64,000 nucleotides of DNA from Anammoximicrobium sp964486845 (lineage in GTDB: Bacteria > Planctomycetota > Planctomycetia > Pirellulales > Pirellulaceae): NCBI GenBank assembly GCA_964486845.1, contig CAZAQY010000006.1, positions 20,420 to 84,419 of the forward strand. The letters are read 5' to 3'. Positions 1 through 9,413 of the stretch are shown here, one piece after another (the first letter of the stretch is position 1; each line of letters opens with the position of its first letter). Below the pieces are notes generated by a model. The model ran no database searches. It was not told the origin of the DNA and worked only from the letters and a program-made list of their open reading frames with translations. The translations under genes were made by a program, and so were the position numbers.

Positions 1-1
1 C

Positions 2-355
2 CAGCTTCCCGTTGTGGAGACCTTGCTGCCCTTGGGCTCGTTGGCCGGCGAACAGGAAGAAGAGGCGGAGGAGAACCTGAACGGCCCCCGGCTGCAATAC
101 GAATTTCTGCCCTCGGCGGAAAGCATCCTGGAAGAAGTCGTTCCGGCCAGTTTCCGAGTGCGGCTGTTCCAGTGCTTTCTGGACGCGGGCGTGAGCGAGC
201 AGATTTCGCGCATGGTGGCCATGAAGTCGGCCACGGAGAACGCGACGAGCATGATCCGGCGGTTGTCGATGGCCTATAATCGGGCCCGCCAATCGCAGAT
301 CACCAAGGAGATTTCGGAAATCATCGGCGGCGTCGAAGCGCTGAAGGGCGATTAG
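2..355 (+). CDS. atpG: ATP synthase F1 gamma subunit, C-terminal part (5' truncated by window edge)
   Basis: The frame is open from the first bases of the window, so only the C-terminal ~117 residues are present. The C-terminal helix matches the F1 gamma subunit: an 'ALxSE/FQCF.DAGVSEQISRMVAMKSATENA' type stretch followed by a long helix ending in EISEIIGGVEAL. This is the helix that inserts into the alpha3beta3 ring and drives rotary ATP synthesis. It is followed by atpD and atpC, the normal order of an atp operon, which confirms the call. An internal GTG at 14 is not the real start. Confidence 0.9.
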   Translation, partial: QLPVVETLLPLGSLAGEQEEEAEENLNGPRLQYEFLPSAESILEEVVPASFRVRLFQCFLDAGVSEQISRMVAMKSATENATSMIRRLSMAYNRARQSQITKEISEIIGGVEALKGD

Positions 356-572
356 TGGCGGGATGCGGGATGCGGGATGCGGGATACGCGATGCGAGGTG
401 CGGGGTGAACGATAGGAGGTCCAGGACGAGGGAGGAGAGCGATCAGAACTTGGTTGCAGGCGATGGACTCCTGTAGGGGTGTCACGAGCAATCCGTCACT
501 TGCGAGGGATGCACCCGCAACCCGAATCCCGCAACCCAAGCACACGACACAAAGACGAGGAATCGACGAGGA
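356..572 (+). repeat. atpG-atpD spacer with degenerate 7-bp tandem repeat
   Basis: From 360 to about 408 the 7-mer GGGATGC is repeated three times exactly and then about four times with changes. A related series on the other strand (GCAACCC, GAATCCC, GCAACCC) lies at about 515-540. The spacer has no credible gene. It sits inside the atp operon and probably adds RNA structure or is slippage-derived; the function is unknown. Confidence 0.6.
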
Positions 573-2027
<1,455 letters not shown>

Positions 2028-2033
2028 CGTAGC

Positions 2034-2142
2034 AGGCACACTCCGTGTGCCGTCCGCAACGCTCCGTAGCATGGCTCTCCGAGCCGTGCGGTTTTTCCAA
2101 GAATCCAAAGCAGATCTGCACGGCTCGAAGAGCCATGCTACG
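2034..2142 (+). repeat. Two hairpins between atpD and atpC, including a 25-bp inverted repeat
   Basis: GGCACACTCCGTGTGCC (2034-2050) is a short hairpin. The larger one has arms at 2065-2089 and 2118-2142 that pair over 25 bp with one mismatch, separated by a 28-nt loop. The arms start CGTAGCATGGCTCT. Palindromes of this type are multicopy intergenic elements in planctomycete genomes. It lies inside an operon without a T-run, so it is more likely an mRNA-stability or attenuation element, or simply a repeat, than a full terminator. Confidence 0.8.
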
Positions 2143-2181
2143 AAAGGCCGTTCGTGTCGGTTTTTAAGAGGTCATGTGAAC

Positions 2182-2586
2182 ATGGCAAAAACGATTCAAT
2201 GCACCGTCGTCACGCCGGAACGCAAGGCGCTGGATCAGGCCGCCGAGTTCGTCGTCCTGCCGCTGTACGACGGCGAGATCGGCATCGGCCTGGACCACGC
2301 TCCGCTGATCGGCCGGCTGGGATACGGTGAAATGCGGCTGCGGCAGGGTGACAACGTAAGCCGTTTCTACGTCGACGGCGGTTTCGTCCAAGTCGTGGGG
2401 AACCACGTCACGGTGCTCACGGCGCAGACGGTCCCGGCGGACGAGATCGACGAACAGGCCGCCCAGGAACAACTCGACTCGGCGCGGCTGCAACCCGCCC
2501 TGACCGACGAGCAACAGCAGATCCGCGACCGGGCGGTCGTCCAGGCTCGCGGCCGGCTGCGGGTCGCCCGGCGTGCGAGTTCGTAA
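2182..2586 (+). CDS. atpC: ATP synthase F1 epsilon subunit
   Basis: A 134-residue epsilon subunit, which couples the central stalk and inhibits ATP hydrolysis. The N-terminal beta-sandwich is clear: IQCTVVTPERK, then YDGEIGIGLDHAPLIGRLGYGEMRL and FYVDGGFVQVVGNHVTVLT. ATG 2182 was chosen because the homologous sequence starts there (MAKTIQC) and an AAGAGG site lies about 10 nt upstream. GTG 2176 is an alternative. The frame is open further upstream through the hairpin, but that part has no family similarity. The C-terminal helical arm is short and rich in Arg and Gln. Confidence 0.95.
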   Translation: MAKTIQCTVVTPERKALDQAAEFVVLPLYDGEIGIGLDHAPLIGRLGYGEMRLRQGDNVSRFYVDGGFVQVVGNHVTVLTAQTVPADEIDEQAAQEQLDSARLQPALTDEQQQIRDRAVVQARGRLRVARRASS

Positions 2587-2687
2587 AGCGGCCGTGGGCA
2601 ATGTAGAACGGATTTCAATCCGTTCCCACCGGAATGAACTTCGTTCCCCTGTTGCCTGACGCAAGGGGATGCACTCCAAGGAGAAAG

Positions 2688-3074
2688 ATGATGGACGGTC
2701 CCGATTTCGACAAACACGAATTGATCCCCGTCATCGCCCAGGACGAGGCGAGCGGCGACGTGTTGATGCTGGCGTACATGAACCGGACGGCCTACGAGGA
2801 GACGCTGCAGACGGGCCGCGTTTGCTACTGGAGCCGCAGCCGCGGGAAACTGTGGCGCAAAGGGGAAGAGAGCGGCAACGTCCAGGAGCTGCGCAGCGTT
2901 TATTTTGACTGCGACGCGGACACGCTGCTGATCAAGGTCCACCAAATCGGCGGCGCGGCCTGCCACGAGGGCTATCGCAGCTGTTTCTTCCGCAAGATCG
3001 ACCCGCCCACGGGGCAAGTCGAGGTGGTTGGCGAGCGCGTCTTCGATCCCGCCGCGGTGTACAAGAAAGGTTGA
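2688..3074 (+). CDS. hisI: Phosphoribosyl-AMP cyclohydrolase
   Basis: A 128-residue HisI that hydrolyses phosphoribosyl-AMP in the third step of histidine synthesis. Diagnostic segments are VLMLAYMNRTAYEETL, the CYWSRSRGKLWRKGEESGN motif, a DCDADT metal-binding segment and the C-terminal GYRSCFFR with its zinc-ligand Cys. The start ATG ATG at 2688/2691 is preceded by AAGGAGA at 2678-2684. The open frame upstream to 2634 lacks homology. No HisE domain is fused. hisG lies downstream after a spacer with a large palindrome. Confidence 0.93.
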   Translation: MMDGPDFDKHELIPVIAQDEASGDVLMLAYMNRTAYEETLQTGRVCYWSRSRGKLWRKGEESGNVQELRSVYFDCDADTLLIKVHQIGGAACHEGYRSCFFRKIDPPTGQVEVVGERVFDPAAVYKKG

Positions 3075-3093
3075 CCCCGGTTGCGGCCACAGT

Positions 3094-3158
3094 CAAAGTA
3101 GCCATCTCGCTCCGCGAGATGAAAAGCCAGCCTCTCGCGGAGCGAGATGGCTACTTTG
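3094..3158 (+). repeat. Perfect 26-bp inverted repeat between hisI and hisG
   Basis: Arms at 3094-3119 and 3133-3158 are exact reverse complements over 26 bp with a 13-nt loop. The core GTAGCCATCTCGCTCCGCGA is the same type of palindrome as the one between atpD and atpC. No T-run follows, and hisG starts 68 nt later. It looks like a mobile or structural intergenic repeat rather than a simple terminator. Confidence 0.85.
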
Positions 3159-3225
3159 GAACGTGCTCGCACGTCTTCGCAGCAAGACTTCAACCGACGG
3201 CCGAAAGGCCGTCCCAGGAAAGAGA

Positions 3226-4113
3226 ATGATCCCCATGGCTGAACGAGCCTTAAAACTAGGCATTCCCGCCGGCAGCCTCCAGGAAGCCACGGCCCAGTTG
3301 TTCCAGCGAGCCGGCTACAAGATCACGTACTCGTCGCGGTCTTACTACCCGACGATCGACGACCAGGAGATCGAATGCCTGCTGATTCGCGCCCAGGAGA
3401 TGGCGCGTTACGTCGAGCAAGGAGTCCTCGACGCCGGCATCACCGGTTACGACTGGGTGCTGGAAACCGGCGCGCAGGTGGTCGAGATCTGTGAGCTGCT
3501 GTTCTCCAAAGTCAGCCGCCGGCCGGTCCGTTGGGTCCTCTGCGTCCCGAACGATTCGCCGGTGCAGAGCGTGAAGGACTTGGAGGGCAAACGGATCGCG
3601 ACCGAAGCCGTCGGCTTGACCAAGGCCTTCCTGGCCCGGCACGGCGTCAACGCGGTGGTCGAGTTTTCCTGGGGCGCGACGGAAGTCAAGCCGCCGCGCC
3701 TGGCCGACGCCATTGTGGAAGTCACCGAGACCGGCAGCTCGATCCGGGCCAACAACCTGCGGATCATTGACGAGGTGCTGCAGAGCACGACGCGGCTGAT
3801 CGCCAATCAGAAGGCGTACGGCGACCCGTGGATCCGGCAGAAACTGGACAACATCGCCCTGATGCTGCAAGCCTGCCTGAACGCCGAGGGCAAAGTCGGG
3901 CTGATGATGAACGTCCCGCGCGCGGACCTGAACAAGATCCTCGTCTTGCTGCCCGCCCTGCAAAAACCCACGGTCTCCGCCCTGTCCGATCCCGATTGGG
4001 TCGCCGTGAACACCATCCTGGACGAGTCCCTCGTCCGCGCGCTGATCCCCCAGCTCAAAGCGGCCGGCGCCAAGGGCATCGTCGAGTACCCAATCAACAA
4101 GATCATCGACTGA
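3226..4113 (+). CDS. hisG: ATP phosphoribosyltransferase, long (HisG_L) form
   Basis: A ~295-residue enzyme that condenses ATP with PRPP, the first and feedback-regulated step of histidine synthesis. The length and the C-terminal ~75 residues (TVSALSDPDWVAVNTILDE to GAKGIVEYPINKII) indicate the long form with its own regulatory ACT-like domain, so HisZ is not needed. Catalytic-domain signs include LKLGIPAGSLQ, DAGITGYDWV, and ATEAVGLTKAF with VTETGSSIRANNL. ATG 3226 has AGGA 6 nt upstream; ATG 3235 (MAERALKLG) is an equally plausible start. A broken PglZ gene on the other strand reads into its 3' end. Confidence 0.95.
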   Translation: MIPMAERALKLGIPAGSLQEATAQLFQRAGYKITYSSRSYYPTIDDQEIECLLIRAQEMARYVEQGVLDAGITGYDWVLETGAQVVEICELLFSKVSRRPVRWVLCVPNDSPVQSVKDLEGKRIATEAVGLTKAFLARHGVNAVVEFSWGATEVKPPRLADAIVEVTETGSSIRANNLRIIDEVLQSTTRLIANQKAYGDPWIRQKLDNIALMLQACLNAEGKVGLMMNVPRADLNKILVLLPALQKPTVSALSDPDWVAVNTILDESLVRALIPQLKAAGAKGIVEYPINKIID

Positions 4114-4830
4114 CGCACATGGGATGCATCTCCGCCGTCCGGAAAGGCGACGTCCGGCCAAAGCAGCGACGGTTCCCCGCTGAACCACTCCACGACCGGG
4201 ATGATGACTTCCTCCGGCAGTAGCCCGCCGTGGGACAAGGCCCATCCGGACGCGGTGCCCGTCCCGAAGTAGCGCCCCCGCGCTGCGACATAGCTTCGGG
4301 ACAAGTGGAACCGCTCCTGGTCCAAGAAGGTGAGCGAGCCATCGGAAAGCTCGCCGGCCGACGGCGCCCCCTCGATTTCGACGCAGCGGTGCGTCGGATT
4401 CAGCGGGCGATGCGATTGGGTCTCCTGGCCAGGCGGAGGCCCATACGTGAAACCGTGGTCGGCCGTCAACAAAGCCAGAGGCAAGGCCTGGTGCAGGCAG
4501 CGGAAATCGGTCACCCATCTGGCGACCAGCTGCGCCACCCGCAGCAGCACTCGCGAGCTGTCCTCCACCAGCACCCGATAGCTGCCGGTGTGGTGCAACT
4601 GCTCGTCAATCCGATTTTCGCGGTAGACCACCAGTCGCGTCGCCGGCGCAAGGCGCAGCCGCTCGGCGTCCTGCCAGCTTGCGGACAGCTGCACTTCAGC
4701 GCCGTTCAAGCGATACGTCCTGCTGAGCGCCGCCAGCAGGTCCGCACCGCACTGGTCCGGAAGCGTTCCTGTCAGAACGGCCATTTTGCACACGGACGTA
4801 ATCGAAGGGACGGGTGCAAACAAGGATTCG
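4110..4830 (-). pseudogene. PglZ-type phosphatase remnant (C-terminal part only)
   Basis: This is the last third of the 4110-6771 reading frame. It shows the hallmarks of the alkaline-phosphatase-like PglZ domain of BREX systems: APVPSITSVCK near 4800 (the PSxT segment), VVYRENRIDEQ near 4620, the metal-site TADHGF near 4455, and SHGGLLPEEVIIPVV near 4220. The N-terminal Asp motif and most of the protein are missing. It is joined in frame to ATPase sequence upstream. After the last PglZ residues the frame has no native stop and continues about 300 nt antisense into hisG, so the 3' end has also been lost. It is probably non-functional. Confidence 0.7.
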
Positions 4831-6771
4831 GGAGGCTTCCCGGACAGCACCGCGGGCAGCGCCACAGCCGGGTCGGGGTAATCCTCTTGGTCCAGCCGAT
4901 CGGCGATCTGCTGAAACCGGCTTCCTGGGCCGCCGACCACGTCGCTGACCGATCGAATCACTTCGGCCAACTTCGAGGTCGTGACCGGTTCCTCGGAATC
5001 CGGTTCGCCGACCAGCGTCCGCACGGCCGTCCGCACCGGCACCTTGACGCCCTCGACGTGCCGTTCGATCTTCTCGCGCAGCGTCCGCCAAGCCGATGCA
5101 ATCGCCGGGAAAGCGGCCGCCGTGCCCGTGCCGGCAAGCTCCTCGTGGGTGCCCGAATCCTCGGCAGCGAACTCGACCAGCCCGTCCGCCAACAGCGGCA
5201 GTTGGGGCGGCACCGGACCGCGCAACGTCCGCAGCAGCTTCCGCTGGGTCTCCGTCAGTTCCGTGATCTTCAAGGCGGATTCCGGCAGTGCGTTCACCCA
5301 ATCCTTCAGCTTGCTGCGCACCTGCTCGCAGTACGTGTAAAACGCCTCGCCGCCGGCCAGTCGCTCGGCAAACTCGACGCCCACCACGGGGCCAATCGCC
5401 TTGAAGACAATACGCTGTTTCCCCGCCAGTTTCGTGTACCGCGTCTGGTACTTGCCGGGATGCTTGGCCATGTCGACCAGTGCGTCCGCGACGCGAGCGT
5501 CACTCACCCGCTGGCCCGAAGCCCCGCTGTAGATCACGATCCGTGGCCCTTCGCTGCGGAAGACCAGGGCGCACAGCAGCGGGATGATCCCATTGGGAAT
5601 CCCAAACGGCGGCTCGACCAGCTTGGCGAACAACTTCGAGAACGGCCGGTCGCCCGCGGTCTGGAAGTGCGTCAAGACCGTGCGCAGCGATTCGAGCGGT
5701 GTGTTCTTGTCGACGGTGGCCAGGTTCCACTTGCCGCTGAGCGGATCTTGCCGCAGCAGCCCGTTTTCAACCAACACCCCGTCCACGATGGCCGCCTGCT
5801 GGGACGTATCCTTGAACCCAAGATATTCGGCCTGGTACTCGACGCTTTCGTCGAACTTCAGAACGCGCTTCACCACATCCGTGATCGCCCCGCCGAGCGT
5901 TCCCGTCTTCCATTCGTTGTAGCTCCCACAGCGCACCCGGATCTGCTGCGAAAACTGCTTTTCCAGGTCTTCTGCGACCGTGGGCGGCAACTCGTTCCAT
6001 GATTCGAACGCCAGCGGCTGTTCCGGGGCTCCGGCCCGCACGACCACGGTCCCGCTCGCAGCCCGGCATTTCCGAACGCCTGCTCGAACTGCTGACGCAA
6101 CTCGGTGCGCAGCCGCGTGTAGCGGGAATCGAGCACTTCGTGGATGTGTCCGGCCGGATTCTTCTCCAAGGCCCTTGTCACCGCGATGAACTCGCGCAAC
6201 CGCGACTGGTCGAGCCGCACCTCCTCGCGCGGAAAGACGAAACAGACGTTCGGGGCCTGAACCTCGGCAGCCCGCCGGCGCCAATAGTCCAATTGGACCG
6301 TCGTGTCCACGGGGACCAAGTAGATCAAGGCGGACCGCCAAGCTTCCTGCCCTCCGTCGCGGGCCGGATTCACCGGCTCGATGGCGTTTTCCGGGTGAGC
6401 GATATCCAGGATCCGGACGCCGATTCTGCGCACGATTCCCGCCTCGTTCGGGTCCAGGTCGAAATCGCCGATGCGATCCGCAATGTCCTCCTGGATTTCC
6501 GGGTGGTAGCGAAGCAGTCGGGCCGGCTCGTAGTCCGGCACCATCTGCAATTCCTCAGCGACGACCTTCTCGATCTCGGAAATGAGTCCCGTGCCGGCCA
6601 CGAAACTCCACACCTCCGTGGCCTCGTTCTTCCACAGCGCGCCGGCTTTGGCCAGCCGGTCTAGCGCCGCGTTCAAGGACTGTGTGAGGACCTCACGTTG
6701 TCGCTCGCCCGTCACGAGCCTGTCTTGACGGCGGCTGGTTGCTGCCGTTGAATTAGCTACACCCATGGGCG
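4110..6771 (-). pseudogene. BREX-type ATPase (BrxC/PglY/DUF6079-like) C-terminal part, frameshifted and fused to PglZ remnant
   Basis: Two overlapping minus-strand frames make one gene. The first (6771 to about 6060) holds RQREVLTQSLNAALDRL to RTELRQQFEQAFGNAGL. The second (about 6060 onward) continues with GTVVVRAGAPEQPLAFESWN, the PPFGIPNGIIPLLCALVFR segment typical of the C-terminal region of large BREX/Pgl ATPases, and then the PglZ remnant. The frames switch at about 6051-6065, so a single-base indel is inferred. The N-terminal P-loop half is absent; a middle fragment lies at 9414-10085 on the same strand. The exact family is inferred from motif memory, and DUF6079 is an alternative name. 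With a frameshift, no native 3' end and no P-loop, it is almost certainly dead. Confidence 0.65.
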
Positions 6772-6924
6772 GACGCACCAAGTGATTCAGCCTAACGTTG
6801 ACGCAGATTCCGCGTTCGGCGTAGATCTTGGCCACGGTGGCGACGTTGCGTGTGGGGCGGCCCACAGATTGGTGAATGCGTCGTGTCCATGATCCGTTTG
6901 CCTGCGGCGAGTGGCGAAGAGCGC

Positions 6925-7824
6925 ATGAGTCCGGACGATCTTCAAGAATTAGTCGAGTTGTTGGAGCAGATCCGATCCATGAAGCTGCATGGGTCGCGAC
7001 ACCTCGGCGCTGCGCTCAAGAAGCCGCTTCTGCTGCTTCTCTTGGTATCCCGGATCGAGAACAACCGCGTCGAGGAGAACCGGTTCCATTTCGACGAGAT
7101 CGAAAAGAAGCTCGATCTCTTGATTCGCGAGCACGGGGGACGACCGACAAGAAGCGGACCACGTCCTGAGCAGCCCTTCAGTCATTTACGATCGTCTCCA
7201 TTCTGGATTCTGAAGACGACGCGCGAGTACGCGCCGGGTACGACTGCTCTGATTTCCGACCTACGTCATCCGGAATCATATGGTGCGTTTCGACCAAACG
7301 TGTTTCGCTTGTTAAGGAGTTCTCAGGACGCAAGGGCACGCGTCGTGGATGCGATCCTCCACGAGTGGTGGCCGGAAACACTGCACGGCGACATTCGGGA
7401 AGACTTGGGGCTGGACCGGCTGGACAGTCGGCGACGACGGCAGCGCGATCAACAGTTCACGATCGATGTTCTCGAGAACTTCCGGTACAGCTGTGCGTTC
7501 TGCGGATTCCATGCGGTGCTCAATGGTCAGCCGACCGGCATCGACGCCGCGCACGTTCAGTGGCACGCACTTTCCGGCCCGGACGAAGTCGAAAACGGAA
7601 TCGCGCTGTGCAAGCTGCACCACTGGGCCTTCGACAAGGGCATCATCGGGATAGACAACGAAGATCGCATCTGCATCGCCGATGTGTTCGTGGCCCAGCA
7701 GGACGGCGGTCTCCCGCTCGAATCGCTGGCAAAGCGACCCCTCGCGGTTCAACCTCGCAACAAGACCATCGGGGAACGATTTCTCGTCTGGCACCGAAGC
7801 AATGTGTATCTCGGAGCGTTGTGA
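6925..7824 (+). CDS. HNH endonuclease of the phosphorothioate-DNA-dependent (SBD-HNH, McrA-like) type IV family
   Basis: 299 residues from ATG 6925 (MSPDDLQELVELL); GTG 6850 and ATG 6889 are alternatives. The N-terminal half follows the sulfur-binding-domain family pattern: a leucine-rich helix with KKPLLLLLLVSRI, then EQPFSHLRSSPFWIL, then RARVVDAILHEWWPETLHGDI. The C-terminal HNH has CAFC at 190-193, DAAH at 207-210, Asn224, CKLHH at 229-233 and a trailing WAFDKGIIGI. All expected zinc and catalytic residues are present. Family members such as ScoMcrA-type enzymes cut DNA carrying phosphorothioate backbone modification. It is encoded against the flanking broken BREX genes and appears intact. 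Target specificity cannot be told from sequence. Confidence 0.75.
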   Translation: MSPDDLQELVELLEQIRSMKLHGSRHLGAALKKPLLLLLLVSRIENNRVEENRFHFDEIEKKLDLLIREHGGRPTRSGPRPEQPFSHLRSSPFWILKTTREYAPGTTALISDLRHPESYGAFRPNVFRLLRSSQDARARVVDAILHEWWPETLHGDIREDLGLDRLDSRRRRQRDQQFTIDVLENFRYSCAFCGFHAVLNGQPTGIDAAHVQWHALSGPDEVENGIALCKLHHWAFDKGIIGIDNEDRICIADVFVAQQDGGLPLESLAKRPLAVQPRNKTIGERFLVWHRSNVYLGAL

Positions 7825-7893
7825 TTGACCGCATGTTGCTGCGTGCCAACTGGAAGCCGCTGAGTTCTGGCGGTGCGAGTCAATGCGTCACCT

Positions 7894-8361
7894 TCAGTGC
7901 TGGCAAAACAAACACGGTTGGTCATCGTCCTCGTCGTCGTAGACCTCCGCCAAAATATCCACGAAGGGACGATTCGGTTGCCGTTTTCGCTTCCGCGCAA
8001 GGGCCGTCCGGTCCTCGTCGGCGCGAATGCCGATGTACACCTGGACTTCGTCGTCGCCGACGTACTTCTCGAAGGGCTTGATCTTCAACACCTTGGTACA
8101 CCACCGCATGCGCGACGACGGCAGGTAGCCGTTGTAGATCTTCAGCCAGTGGTCGAAACCTCGGTCGTCGCACAAGCGGACGATCGGTTTGCCCAGGTGC
8201 GCCTCGATTCGGTCCGGGTACTCGTATGTCTCCGGGAGTTCCTTCTTGGTGTCGCAGAAGACGTATTCCATCGCGGGCACGCGATCCCGCATGTAGATCG
8301 CCAAGGCCGTGCTGTCCTTGCCGCCGGACAGGGACAAAATGTGTCGCGTCTTGCTCGACAT
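7894..8361 (-). CDS. PP-loop PAPS-reductase-family protein (BrxP/DndC-like), C-terminally truncated
   Basis: 155 residues from ATG 8361; the frame is open up to 8442. SGGKDST at residues 12-18 is the PP-loop that binds an adenylated or sulfur-donor nucleotide. It is followed by YVFCDTKKELPETYEY, LPSSRMRWCTKVLKIKPFE and YIGIRADEDR, the order seen in PAPS-reductase-like proteins of defence loci (BrxP of BREX type 4, DndC of phosphorothioation systems). Family members normally run 100-200 residues further. Here the sequence turns acidic (VYDDEDDD) and stops at CLFCQH, so it is likely truncated and may be inactive. It is downstream of the HIT gene on the same strand, 84 bp away. Sulfur transfer is inferred from the family. 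Confidence 0.65.
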   Translation of the reverse strand: MSSKTRHILSLSGGKDSTALAIYMRDRVPAMEYVFCDTKKELPETYEYPDRIEAHLGKPIVRLCDDRGFDHWLKIYNGYLPSSRMRWCTKVLKIKPFEKYVGDDEVQVYIGIRADEDRTALARKRKRQPNRPFVDILAEVYDDEDDDQPCLFCQH

Positions 8362-8445
8362 AGCAGAATCCACGCATACTGCAAACAGGAAAGAGAAATC
8401 CATCGAGCCCAGTGAGTGTTCGAGGGCATCAGGACGGCTCACTCA

Positions 8446-8853
8446 TCACGCCGGGGCGACCGTGCCGACTGCGACGCGATAGTTGCCCCGTTCCGGAATA
8501 ACATGACGCACGCCCCCGGTAGGGTCAACCACGTCGCCTCTGTACCGAGGGATGACCTGAACGTGGAGGTGGAACACGGTTTGGCCAGCTGCTTGACCGA
8601 CGTTGACTCCAATGTTGTACCCATCGGGCGAATGTAGTTTCTCGATGATGCCTCGAACGATCGCGATGCCGCCGATAAGGTCGATCTGTTCCTCTCGGCT
8701 TGCGTCGAACCACGTCGCCACGTGTCGATTGGGAATCAGTAGCGCGTGCCCCGTTGACACGGGGAAGACGTCCCACACTGCCTTGAAGAGGTGACCTTCG
8801 TGGAAGACGCGTTCGCGCGGCAAATTGCAGAAGGGGCATTGGTGCTCGGACAT
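8446..8853 (-). CDS. HIT-family nucleotide hydrolase/transferase
   Basis: 135 residues from ATG 8853; GTG 8862 adds three residues. The protein begins with a zinc-type CPFC (residues 6-9). The HIT core follows: GHALLIPNRHVATWFD and the active-site HLHVQVIPR at residues 95-103. The third histidine of the triad is Gln (HxHxQ), as in the nucleotidyl-transferase branch, whereas HIT hydrolases usually have HxHxH. The tail RYRGDVVDPTGGVRHVIPERGNY is typical of HIT proteins found near helicases in defence islands. It forms a likely two-gene unit with the PP-loop gene. The substrate is unknown; a dinucleoside polyphosphate or adenylated compound is plausible. Confidence 0.8.
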   Translation of the reverse strand: MSEHQCPFCNLPRERVFHEGHLFKAVWDVFPVSTGHALLIPNRHVATWFDASREEQIDLIGGIAIVRGIIEKLHSPDGYNIGVNVGQAAGQTVFHLHVQVIPRYRGDVVDPTGGVRHVIPERGNYRVAVGTVAPA

Positions 8854-9086
8854 CGGCTTCACCGCGAAGTAGTCCTCGTTGTCAAAGGGGGGTGCGACGA
8901 CTAGGAGCTGAGCCTATCGAGCAACAAGTTCAAACGCTGCTCCGATCTCGATCGATTGTTCTTGTCGCGGCGTTCATTGGTGGTTCCGAAATTTGGAGAT
9001 CGGGGATGCTCGCAAGGTTCGTTTGCCCAACCATAATGCTCTCACACGCGGTCTCGATCCATCCTGTCCCGACAGACGGAAAAAGA

Positions 9087-9344
9087 TCACTCGATCCACT
9101 CATGGCCACAATCAGTGCACATGCACTCGTCCGATCCGCTCGTCAACATGAAGTCGTCGACAACAGGATCGCGCTCTGCGGAAAAATGCAGCGTTGGAGC
9201 TACGTACAGAACCACGTCGACCTCCGTGCTGCCGCATTCTGGACAGTGCAGGGTGTCGTCGCACTCTTCGCAGCAAACATCTTCGTCGCAATCTGCGACC
9301 CTGCGAGCTTTCCGACGCGTGGCGCACGGAGTGCAGAGGGCCAT
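9087..9344 (-). CDS. Small double zinc-ribbon-like protein
   Basis: 85 residues from ATG 9344, which has AGAGGAAG immediately upstream on the minus strand; the frame is open to 9386. Cys pairs occur as CTPC, CCEEC, CPEC and CMCTDC followed by GHEWIE, so two treble-clef or ribbon zinc sites are likely. A basic N-terminus (TRRKARR) is followed by an acidic middle. Nucleic-acid or protein binding is a guess from the fold type; no named family is recognised. It lies in the insert that splits the BREX-type ATPase. A spacer of about 230 bp to the HIT gene (8854-9086) shows nothing else. Confidence 0.55.
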   Translation of the reverse strand: MALCTPCATRRKARRVADCDEDVCCEECDDTLHCPECGSTEVDVVLYVAPTLHFSAERDPVVDDFMLTSGSDECMCTDCGHEWIE

Positions 9345-9413
9345 CTTCTTCCTCTTAATTGCGTATCCGCCGGACGCTTTGGTCATCTTCGCACACCTCG
9401 GAAGAAAAACTAC

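Noticed and set aside
6720..6850. attC-like site (GTTAGGC and GCCTAAC words near 6788) at one border of the 2.6-kb cassette
   Set aside because: The second pair of core sites and the matching site at the other border are absent, and no integrase was seen.
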